NCBI RefSeq assembly: GCF_000219605.1
Contig: NC_015740.1
Location: 806,001-870,000, forward strand
DNA: 64,000 bases
Reading direction: 5' to 3'
Source: Stutzerimonas stutzeri
GTDB taxonomy: Bacteria; Pseudomonadota; Gammaproteobacteria; Pseudomonadales; Pseudomonadaceae
A model generated the notes under the pieces. That model did not search any database. It had not been told where the DNA came from and saw nothing but the letters and a program-made list of their open reading frames with translations. Within the stretch, counting starts at the first letter, position 1. Every line of letters begins with the position of its first letter. Below, one piece after another: positions 17,233-25,706 of this stretch. The translations under genes and the position numbers were made by a program.

Positions 17233-17319
17233 CGTAGGGTGGAAGACTGCGGAGCATCTTCCACGCGTCCGTGTCGGGCCGACCAACGCGTGGATGTGCT
17301 TCGCGACATCCACCCTACG
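17233..17319. repeat. Dispersed GTAGGGTGg-type repeat, copy 3
   Basis: Begins CGTAGGGTGG and ends with the perfect inverse CCACCCTACG, 87 nt long, with inner CTTCCACGCG / CGCGTGGATG. It sits between hpd and hmgA inside the homogentisate operon, so it will be transcribed and can fold into a long hairpin. Confidence 0.75.
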
Positions 17320-17375
17320 CATCGGCAACCACCGCAGCGCCATTCAGATCACGCGGTATCACGAAGGAGAGGCAC

Positions 17376-18515
17376 ATGAGCCGCAAATGGATCAGTTTCC
17401 CCATCCGCGAGGGTGAGAGTTCGCGTCAGGCGCACTGCGATTTTCCGCAGGGCACCTACGAGCGCGAAATGGGCCGCGAAGGCTTCTTCGGCCCGGCTTC
17501 GCACCTGCATCACAAGCATCCGCCGACCGGCTGGATCGACTGGGAAGGCCCGCTGCGCCCGCACGCCTTCAACTTCAATCACATCCCCAGCGAAGGCGAC
17601 TGCCCGCTGCAGGCGCCGCTGGCGCTGCACAATGCCGACGTCAAGCTGCGCCTGTGGAAGACCAACGGCGCCATGCGCCACCTGGTGCGCAACGGTGATG
17701 GTGACGAACTGCTGTTCATCCACGAGGGCGCCGGGCATCTGTACTGCGACTTCGGCCACCTGGAGTTTCGCGACGGCGACTACCTGATGATCCCGCGCGG
17801 CACCGCCTGGCGCATCGAGGCGACGCAGCCGGTGTTCATGCTGCTGATCGAGAACACCGACGGCGCCTACCAGCTGCCGGAAAAAGGCCTGGTCGGCCCG
17901 CATGCCATCTTCGACGCCGCGGTGCTCGACCATCCGCGGCTGGACGAGGCCTTCCGCGCGCAGCAGGACGAGAACCCCTGGCAGATCCGCATCAAGCGGC
18001 GCGACCAGATCACCACCGTGACCTACCCGTACAACCCGCTGGACGTGGTCGGCTGGCACGGCGACAACACCGTGGTACGGCTCAACTGGCGTGACATCCG
18101 CCCGCTGATGAGCCATCGCTACCACCTGCCGCCGTCGGCGCACACCACCTTCGTCGCCAACGGTTTCGTGGTCTGCACCTTCACGCCGCGGCCGGTGGAA
18201 TCCGATCCGGGTGCGCTGAAGGTGCCGTTCTTCCACAACAACGACGACTACGACGAAGTGCTGTTCTACCACCGCGGCAACTTCTTCAGCCGCGACAACA
18301 TCGAGCAGGGCATGGTGACCTTCCACCCCTGCGGCTTCCCCCACGGGCCGCATCCGAAGGCGCTGAAGAAGGCCAGCACCGACCCGGCGACCTTTGCCGA
18401 CGAGGTGGCGGTGATGATCGACACCCGCCGCGCGCTGGAAGTCGGCGAGGCTGCCGCCGCCGTCGATGTCCCCGAATACGTCAACTCCTGGCGTGCGCCG
18501 GGCAAGGAATCCTGA
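17376..18515 (+). CDS. hmgA: Homogentisate 1,2-dioxygenase, short form
   Basis: 379 aa from the ATG at 17376, preceded by GAAGGAGAGG. It is a bicupin with iron-site features FFHNNDDYDEVLFYHRGNF and HPCGFPHGPHP near 285-325. It opens homogentisate to maleylacetoacetate. It is about 50 residues shorter than the classical Pseudomonas HmgA and matches the compact form seen next to hpd in Shewanella and Vibrio. Gene order hpd-hmgA-fahA-maiA is also as there. The stop overlaps fahA (TGATG), so translation is coupled. The activity is inferred from family and context. Confidence 0.88.
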   Translation: MSRKWISFPIREGESSRQAHCDFPQGTYEREMGREGFFGPASHLHHKHPPTGWIDWEGPLRPHAFNFNHIPSEGDCPLQAPLALHNADVKLRLWKTNGAMRHLVRNGDGDELLFIHEGAGHLYCDFGHLEFRDGDYLMIPRGTAWRIEATQPVFMLLIENTDGAYQLPEKGLVGPHAIFDAAVLDHPRLDEAFRAQQDENPWQIRIKRRDQITTVTYPYNPLDVVGWHGDNTVVRLNWRDIRPLMSHRYHLPPSAHTTFVANGFVVCTFTPRPVESDPGALKVPFFHNNDDYDEVLFYHRGNFFSRDNIEQGMVTFHPCGFPHGPHPKALKKASTDPATFADEVAVMIDTRRALEVGEAAAAVDVPEYVNSWRAPGKES

Positions 18516-19498
18516 TGAAACTCGCAACCCTCAACCAGGGCCGCGACGGCGTGCTCGTCGTGGTCTCCCGTGATCTCGCCCAGGCGGTGAAAGTGCCGCA
18601 GATCGCCGCCACGCTGCAGGCGGCGCTGGATGACTGGAACTACTGCAAGCCGAAGCTGGAAGCGGTCTACCAGCGCCTCAACGACGGGCTGGAGGAGGGC
18701 GCATTCGCCTTCGACCAGAGCGCCTGCCACAGCCCGCTGCCGCGCGCCTATCACTGGGCGGACGGCAGCGCCTACGTCAATCACGTCGAGCTGGTGCGCA
18801 AGGCGCGTGGCGCCGAGATGCCGGAGTCCTTCTGGCACGATCCGCTGATGTATCAGGGCGGCGCCGATGCCTTCATCCCGCCGCACAGCCCGATCCGCCT
18901 GGCCGACGAGGCCTGGGGCATCGATCTGGAAGGCGAACTGGCGGTGATCACCGACGACGTGCCCATGGGTGCGACGCCGGCCGAGGCGGCCGCGCATATC
19001 CAGCTGCTGATGCTGGTCAACGACGTGTCGCTGCGCAACCTGATCCCTGGCGAGCTGGCCAAGGGCTTCGGCTTCTACCAGAGCAAGCCGTCGTCGAGCT
19101 TCTCGCCGGTGGCGGTGACGCCGGACGAGCTGGGCGAAACCTGGCGCGACGGCAAGGTGCACCGGCCTCTGGTCTCGCACATCAACGGTGAGCTGTTCGG
19201 CCAGCCGGATGCCGGCACCGACATGACCTTCAACTTCCCGACCCTGGTCGCCCATGCCGCGCGCACGCGTCCGCTGGGCGCCGGCACCATCATCGGCTCG
19301 GGTACCGTGTCGAACTACGATCGCAGTGCCGGCTCGTCCTGCCTGGCCGAGAAGCGCATGCTCGAGGTCATCGAGCACGGCGAGGCGAAGACGCCGTTCC
19401 TCAAGTTCGGCGACCGGGTGCGCATCGAGATGTTCGACGCCGCCGGGCAGAGCATCTTCGGCGCCATCGATCAGCAGGTCGAGCGCTATGAGCACTGA
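18515..19498 (+). CDS. fahA: Fumarylacetoacetate hydrolase
   Basis: 327 aa. FAA-hydrolase fold with metal and catalytic segments WGIDLEGELAVITDDVP (about 131-147) and LVNDVSLRNLIPGE, plus the acidic GSGTVSNYD near 265. It cleaves fumarylacetoacetate to fumarate and acetoacetate, the last step of the homogentisate route. It overlaps hmgA by one base and maiA by eleven bases. The acetoacetate produced could feed the same pool as the 3-hydroxybutyrate module at 4-8 kb. Confidence 0.93.
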   Translation: MKLATLNQGRDGVLVVVSRDLAQAVKVPQIAATLQAALDDWNYCKPKLEAVYQRLNDGLEEGAFAFDQSACHSPLPRAYHWADGSAYVNHVELVRKARGAEMPESFWHDPLMYQGGADAFIPPHSPIRLADEAWGIDLEGELAVITDDVPMGATPAEAAAHIQLLMLVNDVSLRNLIPGELAKGFGFYQSKPSSSFSPVAVTPDELGETWRDGKVHRPLVSHINGELFGQPDAGTDMTFNFPTLVAHAARTRPLGAGTIIGSGTVSNYDRSAGSSCLAEKRMLEVIEHGEAKTPFLKFGDRVRIEMFDAAGQSIFGAIDQQVERYEH

Positions 19499-20147
19499 GC
19501 TGACGCTCTACGGCTACTGGCGCTCCAGTGCCGCCTACCGGGTGCGCATCGCGCTGAATCTGAAGGGCCTGGCCTATCGGCAGGTGCCGGTGCATCTGGT
19601 CAAGGATGGCGGCCAGCAGCGTGCGGCCGATTACCGCGCCCTCAACCCGCAGCAGCTGGTGCCGTTGCTGGTCGATGAAGCCAACAGTGGCGCGCGCATC
19701 AGCCAGTCGCTGGCGATCCTGGAGTACCTCGACGAGGTGTTTCCGGTGCCGGCCCTGTTGCCGGCCGATCCGGTCGAGCGCGCCCGGGTGCGCTCGCTGG
19801 CGATGCATATCGCCTGCGAGATCCATCCACTGAACAACCTGCGCGTGCTGCAGTACCTCAGTGCCGAACTGGGCGTCGACGACGAGGCGAAGAACGCCTG
19901 GTACCGGCACTGGGTCGCGCAGGGCCTGGCGGCGGTGGAGCAAGGGCTGGAAACCTTTGGTGACAAGCGTTCACTGACCAACCGGCCAGGTTACCTGGAG
20001 GCGTGCCTGGTTCCGCAGGTATACAATGCGCGCCGTTTTGCCTGTGACCTCGCGGCGTATCCACGCATTCTCGAGATCGTCGCACGCTGCGAGACGCTTC
20101 CGGCCTTCCAGCAGGCCGCGCCGGAGGTGCAGCCCGACGCTCAATGA
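19488..20147 (+). CDS. maiA: Maleylacetoacetate isomerase (zeta-class GST)
   Basis: 219 aa from the ATG at 19488, inside the end of fahA. N-terminal thioredoxin-like GST domain with YWRSSAAYRVRIALNLKG, where the usual zeta-class SSCSWRVRIAL motif has Ala-Ala in place of Cys-Ser/Thr; then the C-terminal helical domain with CEIHPLNNLRVLQYL. It isomerises maleylacetoacetate to fumarylacetoacetate using glutathione. The exchange at the SSC motif is notable, but zeta-class catalysis relies mainly on the first Ser. Confidence 0.92.
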   Translation: MSTELTLYGYWRSSAAYRVRIALNLKGLAYRQVPVHLVKDGGQQRAADYRALNPQQLVPLLVDEANSGARISQSLAILEYLDEVFPVPALLPADPVERARVRSLAMHIACEIHPLNNLRVLQYLSAELGVDDEAKNAWYRHWVAQGLAAVEQGLETFGDKRSLTNRPGYLEACLVPQVYNARRFACDLAAYPRILEIVARCETLPAFQQAAPEVQPDAQ

Positions 20148-20209
20148 AAGACTGAATCCGCCTTGCACGCCGCCGCGCCCTGCGCGACGGTCCCGATCCC
20201 GTCACAGAT

Positions 20210-20217
20210 AACAACAA
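20210..20217 (+). promoter_or_regulatory. Crc/Hfq A-rich motif before NSS transporter 2
   Basis: AACAACAA, exact AANAANAA, overlapping the approach to the CAGGTG ribosome site of the 20229 gene. Confidence 0.6.
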
Positions 20218-20228
20218 ACAGGTGACGT

Positions 20229-21689
20229 ATGACTCGTGAAAAACCGAAGAACCTCTGGCTCTCGCGCTGGGGTTTCATCCTCGCGGCAACCGGCTCGGCC
20301 GTGGGCCTGGGCAACATCTGGAAATTTCCCTACATCACCGGTGAATTCGGCGGTGGTGCCTTCGTATTGATGTACCTGCTGTGCATCCTGGCCATCGGCG
20401 TGCCGGTGATGATGTGCGAGATCGCCATTGGCCGCCGCGGCCGTGGCAGCCCGATCGACGCCATCGGCCGGGTGGTCCGCGAGAACAACGGCAATCTGCT
20501 GTGGAAGGCAGTGGGTGGCATGGCCATGACGGCCGGCTTCCTGATCCTCTGCTTCTACGTCGTGGTCGCCGGCTGGGCCTTCGCCTACACGGTGAAGATG
20601 CTCGACGGCTCGTTGGCCGCCACCAGCGTCGAGGCGCTCGGTGGGGTGTTCGAGGCGCACAATGCCAACCCCTGGGAACTCGGTGGCTGGAGCCTGCTGG
20701 TTGCGCTGCTGACCCTGTGGATCGTCGCCAAGGGCGTGCAGAAGGGTATCGAGAACGCCGTGCGCTGGATGATGCCGGGCCTGGCCGTGCTGCTGCTGAT
20801 CCTCGTCGGCTACGCGGTGACCAGCGGCGGATTCGATCAGGGCTTCGCTTTCCTGTTCAGCTTCGATACCTCGAAGATCACCGGCGAGGCGCTGCTGGCC
20901 GCGCTCGGCCACGCGTTCTTCACCCTCAGCCTGGCGTCCGGCGCGATCCTCACCTACGGCTCGTACATTCCGGACGACCAGTCCATCGCCCGCACCACCT
21001 TCATGGTCGCCATCGCCGATACCTGCGTGGCGCTGCTGGCGGGCCTGGCGATCTTCCCGATCATCTTCGCCAACGGCATGGACCCGACTGCCGGCCCTGG
21101 GCTGATCTTCATGAGCCTGCCGCTGGCCTTCCAGCAGATGCCGTTCGGCACCGCCTTCGGCGTGCTGTTCTTCGCCATGGTATCGATCGCCGCGCTGACC
21201 TCGGCGATCTCCATGATCGAGGCCACCGTCGCCTACCTCAACGAGAAGCACGGCATTTCGCGGATCAAGGCGGCAATGGGTTCCGGCGTGGTGCTGCTGG
21301 TGATCAGCCTGCTGGCGATGCTCTCGTTCAACCTGATGTCGGGCTGGACGCCGATGGGCAAGAACTTCTTCGACTGGCTGGATTACCTGACCTCGCGCTG
21401 GATGATGCCGCTGGGCGGGATCTTTACCGTGCTGCTGGCCGGCTACGCGCTGCGCAGTGAGATCATGCGCGACGAGCTGAACCTGCCGCCGCTGGGCTAC
21501 GCGCTGTGGCTGTTCATGGTGCGCTATGTCTGTCCGGTGCTGATCCTCATGGTCTTCCTGCATGCCCTTGGCTGGCTGGGCTTCGACCCGTTGCAGCGCT
21601 GGTACTGGATCGCCGGAGCGATCGGTGCGCTGGCGGTGCTTGGCGAGATGTTGCGTCCGCGGGTGATGCCGGCACTGGCCGGTCGCTGA
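20229..21689 (+). CDS. Sodium-dependent amino acid transporter (NSS/SNF family) 2
   Basis: 486 aa, NSS signature [20 protein letters not shown] (22-41) and about 12 membrane helices. Overall pattern parallels the transporter at 14.3 kb, for example SWG/SRW before TM1, [10 protein letters not shown] in TM7-8 and [14 protein letters not shown] near 320-335. It follows maiA by 81 nt and has its own A-rich leader, so aromatic amino acid import is the likely role. It ends at a clear intrinsic terminator. Confidence 0.9.
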   Translation: MTREKPKNLWLSRWGFILAATGSAVGLGNIWKFPYITGEFGGGAFVLMYLLCILAIGVPVMMCEIAIGRRGRGSPIDAIGRVVRENNGNLLWKAVGGMAMTAGFLILCFYVVVAGWAFAYTVKMLDGSLAATSVEALGGVFEAHNANPWELGGWSLLVALLTLWIVAKGVQKGIENAVRWMMPGLAVLLLILVGYAVTSGGFDQGFAFLFSFDTSKITGEALLAALGHAFFTLSLASGAILTYGSYIPDDQSIARTTFMVAIADTCVALLAGLAIFPIIFANGMDPTAGPGLIFMSLPLAFQQMPFGTAFGVLFFAMVSIAALTSAISMIEATVAYLNEKHGISRIKAAMGSGVVLLVISLLAMLSFNLMSGWTPMGKNFFDWLDYLTSRWMMPLGGIFTVLLAGYALRSEIMRDELNLPPLGYALWLFMVRYVCPVLILMVFLHALGWLGFDPLQRWYWIAGAIGALAVLGEMLRPRVMPALAGR

Positions 21690-21717
21690 CCACGGCGCGG
21701 CCCCTTCGCGTGAAGAA

Positions 21718-21743
21718 CGCCAGCCAGCAGGCTGGCGTTTTTT
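21718..21743 (+). terminator. Intrinsic terminator after NSS transporter 2
   Basis: CGCCAGCC-AGCA-GGCTGGCG, a perfect 8-bp stem, followed by TTTTTT. Confidence 0.9.
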
Positions 21744-21874
21744 ATGGGGAAACATCCGCATTGCGACTAGTAGGTCAAGTTTCTTTGGGAACGGCCGAAA
21801 AAGTGATTGAGATCAAAGGAATGCACAGTGCGCAGGATGCCAGCACCCCGTTCAGTCATTCGGATGCGCCTCAA

Positions 21875-23764
21875 ATGTCTAGTCATCTTAAGTTCAGCCA
21901 CAAGATTCTGCTGGCCGCCTCGTTAGTGGTGATCGCAACTTTTGCGCTGTTTACCCTCTATAACGATTATCTGCAGCGGAGCGCCATTCGCGCCAACCTC
22001 GAAAGCTACCTGGGGGAAATGGGCGAGGTTACCGCCCACAACATTCAGAACTGGCTGTCAGGCCGTATCCTGCTGGTGGAAAGCGCTGCGCAGACCATCG
22101 GCCGGGATGACTCGGCAGAGTCTGTTGGCAGTCTGCTCGAACAACGTGCACTGACCTCTACGTTCATGTTCACCTATCTCGGCGGAGCCGATGGCAGCTA
22201 TATCCTCCGCCCTTACGAGGCCATGCCGGACGACTACGATGCGAGAACTCGCCCCTGGTACAAGGATGCGCTGTCTGCAGATGGCACGACGCTGACCGAA
22301 CCTTACCTGGATGCCACGCTGAACGAGCTGGTTGTGACAGTCGCAACCCCGGTCAAAAGCGGCCAGGGCGCGACGGGTGTAGTTGGTGGCGACCTAGGCC
22401 TGAAAACTCTGGTGGATATGCTCAACGCGCTGGATTTTGATGGCATGGGGTACGCCTTTCTTGTCAGCGGCGACGGCAAGGTGTTGGTCCATCCCGATCA
22501 GCAGATGGTCATGAAGTCGCTCCAGGATATTTACCCGCAGAATACGCCGTCGCTCAGTAGTGGCTATGTCGAGGCGCAGCTTGAGGGTAATCCGCGCATC
22601 CTCGGCTTCAGCCCAGTCAAGGGCCTGCCTTCGGTGCAATGGTACGTGGGTATTTCGCTGGATCGTGACAAGGCCTATGCCGCGCTGACCAGTTTCCGCA
22701 CCACTGCGCTGGTCGCCACGGTTGCCGCCGTGGCGTTCATCCTGCTGCTGCTGGGCATGTTGATTCGTGTGCTGATGCGTCCGCTCACCGACATGGGCCG
22801 CGCCATGGCCAACATTGCCGAGGGCGAGGGTGACCTGACCCGGCGCCTCGCCGTGCAGTCCAGAGATGAGTTCGGTCAGCTGGCGACCGCCTTCAATCGC
22901 TTCGTCGAGCGTATCCATGAATCGATCCGCGAGGTGTCCTCGGCCACATTGCAGGTCAACGAAGTGGCGCAACGCGTGCTCAGCGCTTCGAATGCATCGA
23001 TGGCCAACTCCGACGAGCAGGCCAGCCGCACCAACAGCGTGGCGGCGGCGATCAACGAACTCGGTGCCGCCGCCCAGGAGATCGCCCGCAACGCGGCGGA
23101 TGCCTCGCAGCATGCCAGCGGCGCGCGGCATCAGGCCGAAGACGGTCGCCAGGTGGTGGAGCAGAACATCGCCGCCATGCGCGAGCTGTCGGCGAAGATC
23201 AGTGCTTCCTGTTCGCAGATCGAGGCCCTGAATGCCAAGACCGTGGACATCGGCCAGATTCTCGAGGTGATCAAGGGCATTTCCGAGCAGACCAACCTGC
23301 TCGCGCTGAACGCCGCCATCGAGGCGGCGCGGGCCGGCGAGGCAGGCCGCGGTTTCGCCGTGGTCGCCGACGAGGTGCGCAATCTGGCGCATCGCACGCA
23401 GAGCTCGGCGCAGGAAATCCAGCAGATGATCGAGCAGCTGCAGGTCGGCGCCGGTGCTTCGGTACAGACCATGACCGAAAGCCAGCGGCAGAGTGAGTCC
23501 AGCGTCTCCATCGCCGACCGCGCCGGCGAGCGCCTCGGCGAGGTGACCCAGCGCATCGGCGAGATCGACGGCATGAACCAGTCGGTGGCCACCGCCACCG
23601 AGGAGCAGACCGCGGTGATCGAGTCGCTGAACATGGACATCACCGAGATCAACACGCTGAACCAGCAAGGCGTGGAGAACCTGCAGTCGACCCTGCGGGC
23701 CTGTGGTGACCTGGACCAGCAGGCGCGTCGGCTCAAGCAACTAGTGGACAGCTTCCGCATCTGA
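21875..23764 (+). CDS. Methyl-accepting chemotaxis protein with dCache sensor
   Basis: 629 aa from the ATG at 21875 ([19 protein letters not shown]). An alternative ATG at 21821 would add 18 residues but has AGGA touching the start codon. Layout: TM1 about 9-29, periplasmic dCache-like domain about 35-275 ([26 protein letters not shown]), TM2 about 282-300, HAMP, then the signalling hairpin with [20 protein letters not shown]. The PWYKDA motif is common in amino-acid-sensing dCache domains, but the ligand cannot be fixed. It directs flagellar chemotaxis through CheA/CheW. Confidence 0.93.
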   Translation: MSSHLKFSHKILLAASLVVIATFALFTLYNDYLQRSAIRANLESYLGEMGEVTAHNIQNWLSGRILLVESAAQTIGRDDSAESVGSLLEQRALTSTFMFTYLGGADGSYILRPYEAMPDDYDARTRPWYKDALSADGTTLTEPYLDATLNELVVTVATPVKSGQGATGVVGGDLGLKTLVDMLNALDFDGMGYAFLVSGDGKVLVHPDQQMVMKSLQDIYPQNTPSLSSGYVEAQLEGNPRILGFSPVKGLPSVQWYVGISLDRDKAYAALTSFRTTALVATVAAVAFILLLLGMLIRVLMRPLTDMGRAMANIAEGEGDLTRRLAVQSRDEFGQLATAFNRFVERIHESIREVSSATLQVNEVAQRVLSASNASMANSDEQASRTNSVAAAINELGAAAQEIARNAADASQHASGARHQAEDGRQVVEQNIAAMRELSAKISASCSQIEALNAKTVDIGQILEVIKGISEQTNLLALNAAIEAARAGEAGRGFAVVADEVRNLAHRTQSSAQEIQQMIEQLQVGAGASVQTMTESQRQSESSVSIADRAGERLGEVTQRIGEIDGMNQSVATATEEQTAVIESLNMDITEINTLNQQGVENLQSTLRACGDLDQQARRLKQLVDSFRI

Positions 23765-23781
23765 CCAGAACGGGTTTTTAG

Positions 23782-23803
23782 AGGGCGCTTCGGCGCCCTT
23801 TTT
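23782..23803 (+). terminator. Intrinsic terminator after the MCP gene
   Basis: AGGGCGC-TTCG-GCGCCCT, UUCG tetraloop hairpin followed by a T run. Confidence 0.9.
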
Positions 23804-23885
23804 CATGGATGTGTTTTGGCAGCGGAGCAATGTGCCCGCGGCGGCAGTCTCACCTGTTCACGTCGCGCTTCAACAAGGAGGCTCC

Positions 23886-24569
23886 ATGAAAATTCTCATC
23901 GTGCTCACGTCCCACGACCAGCTGGGTGACACCGGCAAAAAGACCGGCTTCTGGCTGGAGGAATTCGCCGCGCCGTACTACGTCTTCAAGGATGCCGGAG
24001 CGCAGGTGGTGCTCGCCTCGCCCGAGGGTGGCGAGCCGCCGCTCGACCCGAAAAGCGACCAGCCCGACGCCCAGACCGAGGCCACCGAGCGCTTCAACGG
24101 GGACGGCGAGGCGCAGACGCTGCTGGCCAACACCTATCGGCTGGATCAGGTCTCGGCCGAGGATTTCGACGCGGTGTTCTACCCCGGTGGCCATGGTCCG
24201 CTGTGGGACCTGGTGAACAACCCGACGTCCATCGCCCTGCTCGAGTCCTTCGTCAAATCAGACAAGCCGATAGGCGCGGTCTGCCATGCACCGGCGGCGT
24301 TGACCGAGGTGCGCGGCAAGGATGGCGAGTATCTGGTCAAGGGCAAGCGCGTCACCGGCTTTACCAATGGCGAGGAGGCGGGGGTGGAGTTGACCGAGGT
24401 GGTGCCGTTCCTGCTCGAGGACCGCCTGCGCGAGCGCGGCGGGCAGTACAGCAAGGGCGCCGACTGGACACCCTATGTGCAGGTCGATGGGCTGCTGGTG
24501 ACGGGGCAGAATCCGGCGTCATCCGAGGCGGCAGCGCAGGAGCTGCTCAAGCTGCTGCGCGCGGGTTAG
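23886..24569 (+). CDS. DJ-1/PfpI-family protein (Hsp31-like, possible glyoxalase III)
   Basis: 227 aa from the ATG at 23886, with AGGAGG seven bases upstream. It has the class I amidotransferase-like fold with nucleophile elbow AVCHAPAAL (Cys133), a conserved Glu26 in FWLEEFAAP and GGHGPLWDL (102-110). These match the Hsp31/YDR533C-like group that converts methylglyoxal to lactate and acts in carbonyl stress. It stands alone between a terminator and the convergent EAL gene. Confidence 0.85.
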   Translation: MKILIVLTSHDQLGDTGKKTGFWLEEFAAPYYVFKDAGAQVVLASPEGGEPPLDPKSDQPDAQTEATERFNGDGEAQTLLANTYRLDQVSAEDFDAVFYPGGHGPLWDLVNNPTSIALLESFVKSDKPIGAVCHAPAALTEVRGKDGEYLVKGKRVTGFTNGEEAGVELTEVVPFLLEDRLRERGGQYSKGADWTPYVQVDGLLVTGQNPASSEAAAQELLKLLRAG

Positions 24570-24572
24570 ACG

Positions 24573-25400
24573 TCAGCGCGGCCAGGCGAGCCGTTCCGCC
24601 TGGCCGCAACTTTCGAACAGCGGCCGGCTGAACAGGTAGCCCTGCATCAGATGGATGCCCAGATCGAACAGGGCGCTGCATTCGTCGGCGGTCTCGACGC
24701 CTTCGCCGATCACCTTGATGCCCAGCTCCTCGCACATCGACACGGTGCCGCGGACGATGGCCTGGCGCGTGCGGCTCTGGTCGATGCCGCGGATAAGGTC
24801 CATGTCCAGCTTGATGATGTCCGGCTGAAAATCGGCCAGCAGGTTGAGGCCGGCGAAGCCCGCACCGAAGTCGTCGATGGCGGTGAGAAAGCCGATGCGC
24901 TGATACTCGCGAAACACCTCGGTGAGCCATTTGCCGTCGCTGATGCGCTCGCCTTCGACGGTCTCGAAGATGATCCGCTCGATCGGAAAGTCATGGGCGC
25001 GCGCAGCCTCCAGCGTCGAGCGAATGCACAGCTCGGGGCGGTAGATGGCGTTGGGCATGAAATTGATCGACAACCTGCTTTGCATGCCTAGCTTCGCCGC
25101 AGTCTTGATCGCTTTCACCCGGCCGGCCTGATCGAAGCGGAAACGGTTCTCCTCGTTCACCTGAGCTAGCACGCTGGGGGCGGGCTCGCCGCCAGTGCCG
25201 CGCACCAGTGCTTCGTGAGCGAAAATTTCGCGGCGGCGCAGATCGACTATCGGCTGGAAGGCATAGCTGAAGCCGAAGCCGAGGCGTTCGCCGCTGGCGC
25301 AGCTGGGACACGCACCGTGATCGCTCGCGCCGTGGCAGGAATAAGCGTCGGGAGCCGGGTTGGGGCTAGTGCTGGAATACATGGACGCGCTCTTCTGCAT
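24573..25400 (-). CDS. EAL-domain cyclic-di-GMP phosphodiesterase with Cys/His N-terminus
   Basis: 275 aa from the ATG at 25400; starts at 25445 and 25382 are also possible and none has a good ribosome site. The N-terminal part carries CHGASDHGACPSCA, a cluster of Cys and His that could bind metal. The EAL domain keeps the usual active-site elements: EALVRG, NFMPNAIY, FETVEGE, IDDFGAG, KLDMDLI, GEGVET and QGYLFSRP. It should therefore hydrolyse c-di-GMP. There is no GGDEF domain or membrane segment, so it is likely cytosolic. The 306 nt up to the divergent helicase gene hold only a leader hairpin and promoter-like sequence. Confidence 0.88.
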   Translation of the reverse strand: MQKSASMYSSTSPNPAPDAYSCHGASDHGACPSCASGERLGFGFSYAFQPIVDLRRREIFAHEALVRGTGGEPAPSVLAQVNEENRFRFDQAGRVKAIKTAAKLGMQSRLSINFMPNAIYRPELCIRSTLEAARAHDFPIERIIFETVEGERISDGKWLTEVFREYQRIGFLTAIDDFGAGFAGLNLLADFQPDIIKLDMDLIRGIDQSRTRQAIVRGTVSMCEELGIKVIGEGVETADECSALFDLGIHLMQGYLFSRPLFESCGQAERLAWPR

Positions 25401-25643
25401 GGATATGCCAGTGTAGCGGCCGCGAAGGCCCTGGCTGGAGGCCATCCGTCCGCAGTTGGCGGGCTGCGGCCCTCTGCGAGGCGCGGCTGTCTTACGCTAC
25501 GTGGACGGCGGGCCATGCGGCTATGCAAGGTGGCTTCGTAGCGGTTCCGGACTGGGCGTTATCCCACGGCGGCCCGTTGCTGCCGTTTCCCGTCAGCTGG
25601 CGCATGCGGGTGGTTGGAGACCGGAGAACATGCCAGAGCGAGC

Positions 25644-25675
25644 AGGGCGGGCTGCTGCTAGAATCCGCCCTTTTT
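25644..25675 (+). promoter_or_regulatory. Terminator-like hairpin in the DEAD-box gene leader
   Basis: AGGGCGG - 14-nt loop - CCGCCCT followed by TTTTT, ending 32 nt before the helicase start codon. It has the form of an intrinsic terminator but no plus-strand gene lies upstream. A leader attenuator is possible. A TAGAAT -10-like hexamer lies in its loop (25659-25664). Confidence 0.45.
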
Positions 25676-25706
25676 CACCGCGCCGAATCGGCGCCGCGAG
25701 CCTGCC

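Noticed and set aside
20229..21689. Possible recombination of the two NSS transporter genes as a recent duplication
   Set aside because: The proteins share motifs but differ clearly across the chain and in length (469 against 486 aa), so this is an old paralogy rather than a recent duplication.
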